The notes under the pieces are model-generated. The model searched no databases. It was not told the origin of the DNA and saw only the letters and a program-made list of their open reading frames with translations. Source: an uncultured Collinsella sp. (GTDB taxonomy: Bacteria > Actinomycetota > Coriobacteriia > Coriobacteriales > Coriobacteriaceae). From it: 10,980 nucleotides of DNA. Below, in pieces: positions 1 through 7,409 of this stretch (positions within the stretch are counted from its first letter, which is position 1; each line of letters opens with the position of its first letter). Location of the stretch: positions 1 through 10,980 of the forward strand of contig CALLFD010000389.1 in NCBI GenBank assembly GCA_937997605.1, read 5' to 3'. The position numbers and the translations under genes were made by a program.

Positions 1-149
1 GAAACCGCGGCGGGAACCTGCTCGGTGTCGCGCGGCACCAGGGTGTTATCGCGATCGAGCAGAATGGCGCGTTTGCCGTCGGCCCAAAGGGTATCAAGGT
101 CGATGCGATCGACCGAGGCAACGTAACGTTTGGGGCTAAAAATCCTCAT
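1..149 (-). CDS. yqeG: YqeG family HAD phosphatase, N-terminal part (cut by window edge)
   Basis: Only the first 49 codons are inside the window; the gene runs off the left edge. The visible protein begins MRIFSPKRYVASVDRIDL and carries DRDNTLV at about residues 33-39. This matches HAD motif I (DxDxT), whose first Asp is the nucleophile in HAD-superfamily phosphatases. The N-terminal pattern (a short basic start, Tyr-Val, an Ile-Asp-Leu turn, then the DxDNTLV loop) is that of the YqeG/HAD-IIIA family, small soluble proteins of about 170-180 residues with poorly known substrates. The ATG at 149 follows the mltG stop with one base between them, so translation is probably coupled to mltG and the gene belongs to the alaS unit. 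The Shine-Dalgarno sequence is weak (TTGGA). Family call is fairly firm; exact function is unknown. Confidence 0.82.
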   Translation of the reverse strand, partial: MRIFSPKRYVASVDRIDLDTLWADGKRAILLDRDNTLVPRDTEQVPAAV

Positions 150-150
150 G

Positions 151-1584
151 CTAATTCCAAGACTGTTGATGCTCTTCGTAGGTTTGCGAGAAGTACTCCT
201 CGTCCTGCGTAATGTAGAAATACAGGTCATCGGAGTCGGTCGGCTCAAGCGTGGCCTTGAGTGCCTCGAGCGACGGAGAGCAGATGGGCGTGGGCGGCAG
301 GCCCTCGTGCTTATAGGTGTTATACGGACTATCGCTCTGCAGGTCGTCGGCGGTAACCTCGCCACCGGTGACATACATCATGGTCGCATCGCTGTTGAGA
401 TAGCGCAGACCATCGAGCTTGCCGGCAAGACGGTTGTAGAAGACCGAGGCCACGTGCGCGCGTTGGTCGGCGTTGAGGCCCTCGCGCTCAACGATAGAGG
501 CCAAGTTGACGATGTCGTAGTCGGACATCTCCACACCGTAGCGTTCCTTGATCTTGGCTTCGCAGCTCGCAAAGTCAAGCGACTTGTACTCGGTCTTAAA
601 CTGATCGAGCATAGCGCGAATCACGCCATCGGCCGTCGGCAAATCACCCAACGAATAGGTCTTGGGGAACAAGAAACCCTCGAGCGAATCGTTGGCGGCG
701 CCCTTAAGGAAGCTATAGTCGTCCACGTAGTTGGAGGCCTTGGCCTGGTTGAGGAAGTCTTCCTTAGAGATGCTGTCGTAGGCCTGGGCCACACGGTCGG
801 CGACTTGATCGACCGTCAGGCCCTCAGGGATAGTCAGCGCACTGGAGCCCGCGTTGGGGCCTTCCATGAGCTGCTGAACAACCTTGGTCGCATCCATGAG
901 TGTGGTGAACGAATAATCACCGGGCTTGAGCGACATATCGGCGTTGAGCTTTTTCACCGCCGCATAGTAATCCTTGGGATTTTCTACGATATGGTTCTCG
1001 GAGAGAATCGAGGCGATCGTATCGCCTGAAGCACCATCGGGAATGGTCACCGTAACCTGCTGACCAGCCGTGACCTTCGTATCCTCACCGGCAAAGAAGC
1101 CCTTGACGGCCGGCACGACAAAGAAAGCGATCGCAGCAAGCGCGAGCACCGCCACCACAACGCCGATAATCATAGGCACCGGGGAGCTTTTCTTTTGAGC
1201 ACCGCGACGAGCATGCGTGTTGTAGCTCGAGCGGGTCGCCGGAGCAACGCCATGCGAACCGCGAGCGTGATGCGAATGCGATTGAGGGGCCTGAGTTCGC
1301 TGGGTAGGTGCCTGCTGCTTAAAGCGGGTACCGCCTGCAGGCTGGGCCGTACGAGCAGTGGGCTGTTGAGCCGCGTGAGAAGCCGAATGCTGAACCGAAC
1401 GAGCAGAAGGCTGCTGACCCGTCCGTTGAACAGGTTGGGCCGAATGAGAGAAGGACTGCACCGAGCGCGCGGCAGACTGAGCTGCGCGCTGCGTCGGCTG
1501 TGCCGGACGCTGGCCAGGCTGGGCAGGGCGCGACGCCGGCTGCCGTGTACGATTCTGCTGGCGCGGATCGGAAGCGCTAGACAT
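151..1584 (-). CDS. mltG: Endolytic murein transglycosylase MltG (YceG-like)
   Basis: A 477-residue membrane-anchored lytic transglycosylase that cleaves nascent peptidoglycan strands and is thought to terminate glycan synthesis. Residues 1-135 form a basic, low-complexity Gln/Ala/Ser/Pro/Arg-rich cytoplasmic tail, 136-160 is a single membrane segment, and 170-245 is a LysM-like region. The YceG catalytic domain follows: LEGFLFPKTY (301-310), ASIVEREG (362-369) with Glu366 matching the catalytic Glu of E. coli MltG (E218 by family knowledge), NSDATMMYV (397-405), SPYNTYKHEGLPP (419-431), and a final DLYFYITQDEEY block. The ATG at 1584 is chosen over an upstream in-frame start at 1641 because AGGAGG lies 6 bases before it and the longer form adds only a 19-residue basic extension inside ruvX. 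It overlaps ruvX by 8 bases. The long N-terminal tail is absent in E. coli MltG. Confidence 0.95.
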   Translation of the reverse strand: MSSASDPRQQNRTRQPASRPAQPGQRPAQPTQRAAQSAARSVQSFSHSAQPVQRTGQQPSARSVQHSASHAAQQPTARTAQPAGGTRFKQQAPTQRTQAPQSHSHHARGSHGVAPATRSSYNTHARRGAQKKSSPVPMIIGVVVAVLALAAIAFFVVPAVKGFFAGEDTKVTAGQQVTVTIPDGASGDTIASILSENHIVENPKDYYAAVKKLNADMSLKPGDYSFTTLMDATKVVQQLMEGPNAGSSALTIPEGLTVDQVADRVAQAYDSISKEDFLNQAKASNYVDDYSFLKGAANDSLEGFLFPKTYSLGDLPTADGVIRAMLDQFKTEYKSLDFASCEAKIKERYGVEMSDYDIVNLASIVEREGLNADQRAHVASVFYNRLAGKLDGLRYLNSDATMMYVTGGEVTADDLQSDSPYNTYKHEGLPPTPICSPSLEALKATLEPTDSDDLYFYITQDEEYFSQTYEEHQQSWN

Positions 1585-2005
1585 GCGAAACCTCCTCGTT
1601 TTTACGATCGAGCCACGTCTGCAAAAACAGGCTGGCGGCAATCATGTCGATCTTGCCCCTCATCTGCTTTTCGTTGAGGCCCTGCTCGCGCAGGATACGC
1701 TTGGCCTCTTGCGAAGACAGGCGTTCGTCCTCAAACTCCAGCGGAAGATCGAGCTCGTCGGCAATCTTTTGCGCCACGGCGGCAACGCGCTCGGCCTGGG
1801 GGCCGGGCTCACCGGCCATGGTCAGGGGGCGTCCGCTTACCAGGATGTCGGGCTCATAGTCCTCAACCAGGTAGCGGAACGTCTTGGCCATACCGGTGAC
1901 CTCGGCAGCCGGAAGCACCTTGACAGGCATCGCCATCTTGCCATCACGGCTCGAGACGGCGATGCCAATCCTGGTCTCCCCTATGTCCAGCGCGAGCGCA
2001 ACCAC
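1577..2005 (-). CDS. ruvX: RuvX/YqgF family Holliday-junction resolvase-like nuclease
   Basis: A 142-residue protein of the YqgF family (RNase H-like fold), annotated as a putative pre-16S rRNA nuclease or Holliday-junction resolvase. Visible motifs are LDIGETRIGIAV (6-17) with the first acidic residue Asp7, VSGRPLTMAGEPGPQ (56-70) in the position of the family VGLPL.MdG loop, FEDERLSSQEA (91-101), and KIDMIAASLFLQTWL (118-132) with Asp120 as the last predicted metal ligand. Length is normal for the family. The start is GTG at 2005; an in-frame TAA only four codons upstream rules out a longer form. The ribosome site is weak (AAGAAG, 5 bases away), so it may rely on reinitiation from alaS, which stops 17 bases upstream. 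The end overlaps mltG by 8 bases. Cytosolic, constitutive housekeeping role is inferred. Confidence 0.95.
   Translation of the reverse strand: MVALALDIGETRIGIAVSSRDGKMAMPVKVLPAAEVTGMAKTFRYLVEDYEPDILVSGRPLTMAGEPGPQAERVAAVAQKIADELDLPLEFEDERLSSQEAKRILREQGLNEKQMRGKIDMIAASLFLQTWLDRKNEEVSHV
1591..1596 (-). promoter_or_regulatory. Shine-Dalgarno of mltG
   Basis: A perfect AGGAGG sits 6 bases before the ATG at 1584, inside the end of ruvX. It fixes the mltG start against the longer reading from 1641. Confidence 0.85.
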
Positions 2006-2022
2006 AGCGACTTCTTAGATTC

Positions 2023-4680
2023 TTAGGCGCCGAGCGCGGTCTTAGCGGCCGCGAGGGCATCGGCGATGCCGGCAGCATTCTTGCCACCGGCCTGGGCCAT
2101 GTTGGGACGACCGCCACCGCGACCGTCGACCAGACCCGCGATCTGCTTGATCACGTTACCGGCGTGGAAACCGGCCTTGACGGCGTCATCGGAGCCGGCA
2201 GCGAGCAGGGCCGGAGTGCCCTTCTCAGTCACGCTGGCGACGACACAAGCGACAGGGCCGGCGACCTTCTGATGCACGGTATCCCATACGTTGCGCAGGT
2301 CGGCAGCCTCAAGGCCCTGGAGCTCAGCGACAACGAGCTTATAGCCGTCGAGCTCGACGGCGCCCTCGATGGCGCTGGAGATGGCGTCGGAGGAGCCACC
2401 GGTCAGAGCCTTTTTGAGCTTGTTGGACGTCTCGCGCAGCTCAGCCTGCAGGTTCTCCACGCGGGCGGGAACCTCGTCGACGCGGCACTTGAGCGCAGCG
2501 GCGGCGGCGTCAACGAGCGCCAGGCGGTCGGCCATGTAGTCGAGGGCACCCTTAGAGGTCACGGCCTCGATACGGCGGACATTGGAGCCCGTGGAGGACT
2601 CGGAAATGATCTTGAACAGACCAATCTCTGCGGTATTGGCGGCATGGGTGCCACCACAGAGCTCGCGGGAGAACGGCTGGTCCTCGGCGCCCACGGAGAC
2701 GACGCGGACGACATCGCCGTACTTCTCTCCAAACAGAGCGACAGCGCCGGCAGCCTTAGCCTCGTCGATGCCCATAACACGGGTCACGACCGGCTTGGAA
2801 GCAAAGATCTGCTGGTTGACCAGGTCCTCGACAGCCTTGAGCTGCTCGGAGGAAAGGGCCTCGAAGTGCGTAAAGTCAAAGCGCAGGTGCTCGGGCGTCA
2901 CCAGCGAGCCGGCCTGGGAGACGTGCTCGCCCAGGACCTGCTTAAGGGCAGCGTCGAGCAGGTGCGTGGCGGTGTGGTTGCGGCGCAGGAAGCCACGGCG
3001 CTCGGCGTCGAGCGCGGCGGTAACAGCGGCACCGACAGCCAGCGTGCCCTCGGCAACGTGCGCGACGTGGGCATACAGGCCGTTGTGGTTCTTGGTGTCG
3101 GCAACGGTCAGAACAACGCCCTCGGCGGAAAGCTTGCCGGCATCGCCCTGCTGGCCACCCATCTCGGCATAGAACGGGGTGCGGTCGAGCACAACCTCGA
3201 CATCCTCGCCGGCGGCAGCGGACTCGACGGACTCGCCGTTGCGCACGATGGCGACAACCTTGGCGCCCTCGATCACATCGTTGTCATAGCCGTCGAACTC
3301 GGTCGCAGCGACCTTGTCGGAAAGCTCAACCCACACGTCGTTGAAGCTGCCCCAGGCGTCGCCCTTGGCATTGGCGCGGGCGCGGGCCTTCTGGTCCTCC
3401 ATGCAGGCAGTGAAGCCGTCCATGTCGACGTCGTGGCCAGCGGTGCCGGCGATCTCGACGGTTAGGTCGATGGGGAAACCAAAGGTGTCGTGCAGCTTAA
3501 AGGCAACATCGCCCGGAAGCACAGCGCCCTCGGCAAGCGCTGCCAGTGCCTCATCCAGGTAGACGCGACCGTTGTCGAGCGTCATGGAGAAGCGCTCCTC
3601 CTCGGAGGCAACGATACCCTTGACGAGCGCGACGTTCTTGAGCAGCTCGGGATAGGCCTCGCCCATCTGAGCGTTAACCTCGTCGATGAACTTGGTCAGG
3701 AAAGCGCCCTCGATGCCCAGCAGGCGACCGTGGAACACGGCACGACGGAGCAGGCGGCGAAGGACGTACTCGCGACCCTCGTTACCGGGGAGGATGCCAT
3801 CCGAAATCATAAAGTCGACGGCACGGGAGTGGTCGGCGATGATGCGCAGCGAGCGGCTGGCACCGGAGTAATCGTCGGCGTCATAGGTCTTGCCGCTGAT
3901 CTCCTCGCCCAGCTTGATGAGGTGCTGCATCAGATCGCCGTCGTAGTTAGCGGTCTTGTGCTGCATGATGGCGGCCATGCGCTCCAGGCCCATGCCCGTA
4001 TCGAGGTTGCGGTGCGGCAGCTCCGGCATGGAGCCGTCCTCCTGGCGGTCGTACTGGGTAAAGACGAGGTTCCAGAACTCCAGGAAGCGGTCGCAGTCGC
4101 AGCCAGGCTTGCAGTCGGGGCTGCCGCAGCCGACCTCCTCTCCCATGTCAAAGTAGATCTCGGAGCACGGACTGCAGGGACCGGTGGGGCCAGCAGCCCA
4201 GAAGTTGTCGTCCTCGCCCAGGCGGGAGATGTGGTCCTCAGCAACGCCCAAAGAACGCCACACGTCGTGGGTCTCGTCGTCCTCGGTAAAGACGGTAAAG
4301 TACAGGCGGTCGAGCGGCAGCTTGAACTCCTTGGTGATGAGTTCAAAGGCCCAGGCGCAGGCCTGCTGCTTGGAGACGCCGCCAAAGGAGAAGTCGCCGA
4401 GCATCTCGAAGAAGGACAGGTGACGGCCATCCTCGCCGATGCAATCGATGTCGTTGGTGCGGACGCACTTCTGGCAGGAGATAGCGCCGATCTCCTTCAT
4501 GGTCTTCTTGCCCTGGTAGTACTCCTTAAACTGGTTCATGCCAGCGTTGGCAAGCAGCAGCGAAGGATCGTCGGGGACGAGGGACGAAGAAGGATAGAGC
4601 TTAAGACCGCGCTCCTCAAAGAAGTTGAGGAACTTGGAGCGGATCTCGGCCGTAGTCATAGACGGGTAGTCAGCACTCAT
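2023..4680 (-). CDS. alaS: Alanyl-tRNA synthetase
   Basis: An 885-residue class II synthetase that charges tRNA-Ala with alanine in the cytosol; E. coli AlaS is 876 residues. The aminoacylation core holds FFEERGLKLYPSSSLVPDDP (20-39), KCVRTNDIDCIGEDGRHLSF (71-90) and LDTGMGLERM (226-235). The editing domain has the metal-binding pairs H569-x3-H573 and C675-x3-H679 (CGGTH), and the C-terminal DHHA1-like domain ends with GRGGGRPNMAQAGG (853-866). A Cys cluster at C185, C190, C194 and C196 lies in an insertion of the catalytic region. The ATG at 4680 is preferred to an in-frame start at 4770 because GAGGAG lies 9 bases upstream, and the longer form would begin inside the upstream terminator hairpin. 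It is the first gene of a unit with ruvX, mltG and yqeG, with a candidate promoter at 4727-4754. No T-box leader is visible. Confidence 0.98.
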   Translation of the reverse strand: MSADYPSMTTAEIRSKFLNFFEERGLKLYPSSSLVPDDPSLLLANAGMNQFKEYYQGKKTMKEIGAISCQKCVRTNDIDCIGEDGRHLSFFEMLGDFSFGGVSKQQACAWAFELITKEFKLPLDRLYFTVFTEDDETHDVWRSLGVAEDHISRLGEDDNFWAAGPTGPCSPCSEIYFDMGEEVGCGSPDCKPGCDCDRFLEFWNLVFTQYDRQEDGSMPELPHRNLDTGMGLERMAAIMQHKTANYDGDLMQHLIKLGEEISGKTYDADDYSGASRSLRIIADHSRAVDFMISDGILPGNEGREYVLRRLLRRAVFHGRLLGIEGAFLTKFIDEVNAQMGEAYPELLKNVALVKGIVASEEERFSMTLDNGRVYLDEALAALAEGAVLPGDVAFKLHDTFGFPIDLTVEIAGTAGHDVDMDGFTACMEDQKARARANAKGDAWGSFNDVWVELSDKVAATEFDGYDNDVIEGAKVVAIVRNGESVESAAAGEDVEVVLDRTPFYAEMGGQQGDAGKLSAEGVVLTVADTKNHNGLYAHVAHVAEGTLAVGAAVTAALDAERRGFLRRNHTATHLLDAALKQVLGEHVSQAGSLVTPEHLRFDFTHFEALSSEQLKAVEDLVNQQIFASKPVVTRVMGIDEAKAAGAVALFGEKYGDVVRVVSVGAEDQPFSRELCGGTHAANTAEIGLFKIISESSTGSNVRRIEAVTSKGALDYMADRLALVDAAAAALKCRVDEVPARVENLQAELRETSNKLKKALTGGSSDAISSAIEGAVELDGYKLVVAELQGLEAADLRNVWDTVHQKVAGPVACVVASVTEKGTPALLAAGSDDAVKAGFHAGNVIKQIAGLVDGRGGGRPNMAQAGGKNAAGIADALAAAKTALGA

Positions 4681-4689
4681 AGAGGGAAT

Positions 4690-4695
4690 CTCCTC
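4690..4695 (-). promoter_or_regulatory. Shine-Dalgarno of alaS
   Basis: GAGGAG lies 9 bases before the ATG at 4680 and supports that start over the upstream in-frame codons. Confidence 0.7.
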
Positions 4696-4726
4696 GGTTT
4701 CACATCGAAACAGTTCAAACGTAACG

Positions 4727-4754
4727 ATATTACCATCCCACCGCGCAAGTGCAA
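4727..4754 (-). promoter_or_regulatory. Candidate promoter of the alaS-ruvX-mltG-yqeG unit
   Basis: On the minus strand, TTGCAC (4754-4749) and TAATAT (4732-4727) are separated by 16 bases, and the second hexamer is preceded by TGG, which gives an extended -10 (TGnTAATAT). Transcription would start near 4720, leaving a leader of about 40 bases to the alaS ATG. The -35 match is only moderate and falls in the T-tract of the upstream terminator. Prediction by eye. Confidence 0.45.
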
Positions 4755-4781
4755 AAAAGAGGGCCGGCACAATGCCGGCCC
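4753..4781 (-). terminator. Intrinsic terminator of the upstream unit
   Basis: On the minus strand a perfect 9-bp stem, GGGCCGGCA paired with TGCCGGCCC, closes a 3-base loop (arms at 4781-4773 and 4769-4761) and is followed by TCTTTTTT (down to 4753). It lies about 50 bases after the stop of the AI-2E-family gene and before alaS. The U-tract side shows that it acts on minus-strand transcripts and ends the DUF948/RsbW-like/sigma/AI-2E block. Confidence 0.93.
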
Positions 4782-4832
4782 TTCAGCGAAATTGCATGTT
4801 AGCGTGTATGAATATTAATCCGAATTACCCCG

Positions 4833-6242
4833 CTAGTTGTCATCATCGTCCATGGAGCCGTCGATGCCGGTTTTGGTTTCGTCGTTCATATTGAAATCGT
4901 CGTCTTTGGCGAAGGGATTCTTGAAAAAGCCCGTAGCATCGGGCTGAAGGCCCGAGAGCTTCATCCAGGGATTATCGAGCTCGGGTTTGGGCATGGCCTG
5001 GGCCTCGGGCGCGGTCTCGTTGCCGATGAGCTCGGACTCGTAGATGAAGGTGTCGTCGCCGAGCGCGTCGTAGGCGGCGACCGGGTTGCCATCGGCATCG
5101 CGGTACGGTGTGCCCTTAAACACGGCGCCGTCATAGGCCACAAGCTGGCGGCCGGTCTCATTCTCGAAGTAGTACACGAAGATGCCCTTGAGGGCCGCAC
5201 AAAGCGGGATGGCAATAATCATGCCGATGGGGCCCATGAGTGCCGAGCCAATAACGAGCGCCGTGAGGCTCATGATGGGATGCACCTGCACCGAGCTCTG
5301 CATAACCTTAGGCGAAATCACGTTATCGGTGACGTTTTGCGCGACCATCGTCACGATGAGCGTCCATAACGCCAACATGGGACTGAACATGAAGCCGAGT
5401 ACCGTGGCGATTGCTGCGCTCACCCAGGGACCGACGACCGGAACCAAATGCATGATGCCGGTAAAGATAGCCATGAGCGCCGCATACGGATGACCGATGA
5501 TCAAAAAACCGATAAAGGCGAGGAAACCACCGCAGATGGACGTCACGACCATACCGCGCATGTAGCCGCCGACAGAGCGAGAAAGGATGGCGACCATAAA
5601 GCGGTACGAGGTCTCCTTCTCCTGACCGATGATGGTGCAAATCTCGTGATGCATGCGAGGGTAGTCGCAGGCCATCCAGTAGGCAAGCACCAGACCAAGG
5701 AAGATCACGAACAACTGCGAGGCCGTATTGGTGATGAGCGGGAACACACCGCGACCAAGCTCGGCAGCAATCTGAGACACATACTTCGATGCCACGGTAA
5801 CCAGGGACGAAAGATTATCGTCCAAATACTCCTTGAGCGGCGTGTTGTTGAGCGTCTTGGCATGCGAGATCATCTCATTGAGATCGCCACCCGCAACACG
5901 AAGCTGCTCGGGCAGGCGGCTCAGGACTTCCATGATCTGACCAAAGAGAATCGGCGACAAGATGCAAACGACACCGACGAGCACGGCAACAACAACAATA
6001 AGCGCGATAAGCGAACCGATGCCGCGATTCATGCCATGGTGCTCGAGCCAGTTGGTGATCGGGGACATCACAAAAGCAATGATGGAGCCGACGGCAAGAA
6101 ACTCAATAACCGGTGCCAGGATGCCCATAAGGTTAAAGATGACAGCAGCAATAACAATGCAGCCGACAACAGCCCAAATGCGCAGCGTCAGAATGCGGGT
6201 GTCGCGCAGCACGCGATCGGTTTGTTGGGGGTGCTCACTCAT
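4833..6242 (-). CDS. AI-2E/PerM family membrane transporter
   Basis: A 469-residue polytopic inner-membrane protein of the AI-2E transporter (PerM/YdiK/TqsA) family; members have been linked to autoinducer export, Na+/H+ antiport or unknown substrates. Hydrophobic segments lie near 22-47, 48-62, 76-104, 165-190, 232-265, 269-302 and 322-356. Family signatures are GYMRG (226-230), HLVPVVGPW (265-273), NVTDNVISPKV (303-313), and HPIMSLTALVIG (321-332) followed by GPIGMIIAIP. After residue 358 an unusual hydrophilic, acidic tail of about 110 residues ends in MDDDDN; the family usually stops soon after the last membrane helix. The ATG overlaps the sigma-factor stop as ATGA (4 bases) and lacks a good ribosome site, so translation is probably coupled. 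It is the last gene before the terminator. The substrate cannot be predicted from sequence. Confidence 0.88.
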   Translation of the reverse strand: MSEHPQQTDRVLRDTRILTLRIWAVVGCIVIAAVIFNLMGILAPVIEFLAVGSIIAFVMSPITNWLEHHGMNRGIGSLIALIVVVAVLVGVVCILSPILFGQIMEVLSRLPEQLRVAGGDLNEMISHAKTLNNTPLKEYLDDNLSSLVTVASKYVSQIAAELGRGVFPLITNTASQLFVIFLGLVLAYWMACDYPRMHHEICTIIGQEKETSYRFMVAILSRSVGGYMRGMVVTSICGGFLAFIGFLIIGHPYAALMAIFTGIMHLVPVVGPWVSAAIATVLGFMFSPMLALWTLIVTMVAQNVTDNVISPKVMQSSVQVHPIMSLTALVIGSALMGPIGMIIAIPLCAALKGIFVYYFENETGRQLVAYDGAVFKGTPYRDADGNPVAAYDALGDDTFIYESELIGNETAPEAQAMPKPELDNPWMKLSGLQPDATGFFKNPFAKDDDFNMNDETKTGIDGSMDDDDN

Positions 6243-7030
6243 GAACGAATCATCACTCCGTCGGGGTCGATCTTGTCCTGAATCTTCTTAAGCGTGCGGC
6301 GCAGCAGACGCGAAACCTGTACCTGAGAAATACCCAGCTTCTTGGCGATCTCGATCTGGGTCATGCCCTTCACAAAGCGCAGCTCAATCACCTCGCGCTC
6401 GCGCGGCGAGAAATCACGGATGGCTTCCTCGATCACTAGGCGGTCATCGGTAAAGTCGAGCTCGTTGTCGTCGTCGGCGTAACGGTCGAGAATCGAGGGG
6501 GCATCGTCCGAATCGGACGCACCAGGAGCCTCGATGGGCACCGAGGTATAGGCCGAAGACGATTCCATGGCCTCCAGCACCTCATCGACCGTCACGTCCA
6601 AGTACTCAGCGATTTCCTCAACCTTAGGCGAGCGCTGTAGCTCGTTGGTGAGCTTATCGGTAGCCTGGTTGACCTTGGCCGAGAGCTCCTGCAAGCGACG
6701 GGGAACGCGCACGCTCCAGCCCTTGTCGCGGAAGTGACGCTTAATCTCGCCCAAGATGGTAGGCGTGGCAAACGTGGTGAACTCGAGTCCGCGCTCAGGG
6801 TCAAAGCGGTCGATAGCCTTGAGCAGGCCCAAATAACCAACCTGCATCAGGTCATCGAGCGGCTCGCCGCGGTTCTTAAACTTGTTGGCAAGAAACCTTA
6901 CCAGGTTCATGTGGGACATGACGAGCTGCTCGCGTGCGTCCGGGTCACCGGTCTCTTTATAGCGACGAAACAGCTCGCGGGTTTTCTCCTTGTCCCAAGC
7001 GGTCTTACCGCTCCGGGAACGTTCGGTCAT
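6239..7030 (-). CDS. SigB/SigF-family RNA polymerase sigma factor
   Basis: A 263-residue sigma-70 family protein of the SigB/SigF/SigG type (group 3), which directs RNA polymerase to stress or developmental promoters. Region 2 spans about 36-105, with DDLMQVGYLGLLKAIDRFDP (59-78) as the core-binding part and FTTFATPTILGEIKRHFRD (84-102) as the -10 recognition part. SVRVPRRLQEL (106-116) leads into region 3 (to about 160). An acidic linker (172-195) follows, and region 4 at 205-255 includes the helix-turn-helix MTQIEIAKKLGISQVQVSRL (223-242). The full set of regions 2, 3 and 4 separates it from ECF sigma factors. The ATG at 7030 comes one base after the stop of the RsbW-like gene, with a weak AAGGCGG 9 bases before it. 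The tight linkage suggests that the upstream protein is its regulator. Its regulon is unknown. Confidence 0.93.
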   Translation of the reverse strand: MTERSRSGKTAWDKEKTRELFRRYKETGDPDAREQLVMSHMNLVRFLANKFKNRGEPLDDLMQVGYLGLLKAIDRFDPERGLEFTTFATPTILGEIKRHFRDKGWSVRVPRRLQELSAKVNQATDKLTNELQRSPKVEEIAEYLDVTVDEVLEAMESSSAYTSVPIEAPGASDSDDAPSILDRYADDDNELDFTDDRLVIEEAIRDFSPREREVIELRFVKGMTQIEIAKKLGISQVQVSRLLRRTLKKIQDKIDPDGVMIRS

Positions 7031-7031
7031 A

Positions 7032-7409
7032 TTAGATATCCGCCTTGAGGTCGAGGGAAAGCGTCAGGGGCGCCGCAGTCTTTTCGTAGGAGTCGCACAC
7101 GCTCGCCAAAATGAGCTCGGCATACACAGCGGCCTGGTCATCCTCGTCGACGGTGGCCTGGTCGCCAAAGGTAAAGGTCATGCCAACGTGAGATTCGTCG
7201 ACATCGAATTTGATCGAGATGTCATCGGAATCAACAGCCGTGCAGCCGAAAATAAATGCTTCCTCGGCAGCCATACGAATGTCCTCGATGCGATCGACGG
7301 ACATGGAGCAGAGCGCACCGACATTTGCCGCCGTCATGCGCACAAGGCGCGCCAGACGCGGGTCGCCGGCAACGGTCAGCGTAATGGGGCAAGTTGCTTC
7401 GCTACTCAT
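7032..7409 (-). CDS. RsbW/SpoIIAB-like anti-sigma protein with degenerate ATP site
   Basis: A 125-residue soluble protein. The order and size resemble RsbW/SpoIIAB serine-kinase anti-sigma factors: an N-terminal strand (ITLTVAGDP, 9-17), helix RLARLVRMTAANVGAL (18-33), then SVDRIEDIRMAAEEAFIFG (37-55), which matches the N-box helix, strand DISIKFDV (63-70), a middle stretch, and a closing strand LTLSLDL (115-121). The N-box Asn position appears to be Phe (EEAFIF), and neither the DxGxG box nor the glycine-rich lid is visible, so ATP binding and kinase activity look lost or altered. The ATG at 7409 is chosen because GAGGAG lies 7 bases before it; it overlaps the upstream gene by 8 bases. Placement directly before the sigma gene supports an anti-sigma role, but this is inferred. 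No RsbV-like antagonist gene is in the window. Confidence 0.72.
   Translation of the reverse strand: MSSEATCPITLTVAGDPRLARLVRMTAANVGALCSMSVDRIEDIRMAAEEAFIFGCTAVDSDDISIKFDVDESHVGMTFTFGDQATVDEDDQAAVYAELILASVCDSYEKTAAPLTLSLDLKADI

Noticed and set aside
130..1029. 299-codon plus-strand open frame opposite mltG
   Set aside because: Antisense shadow of the conserved YceG domain; no ribosome site or domain was seen.
2164..3465. 433-codon plus-strand open frame opposite alaS
   Set aside because: Same antisense shadow; the translation is a Gly/Val/Leu/Ala-rich string without family motifs.
4681..4760. T-box or other riboswitch leader before alaS
   Set aside because: The predicted leader is only about 40 bases, too short for a T-box, and no antiterminator-like pair is visible.
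3490..4818. 442-codon plus-strand open frame opposite alaS
   Set aside because: It mirrors alaS codon structure in GC-rich DNA, has no recognisable domain, and alaS is certain on the other strand.
5448..6281. 277-codon plus-strand open frame opposite the AI-2E-family gene
   Set aside because: Highly charged Asp/His/Arg/Asn composition, typical of the complement of membrane-helix codons.
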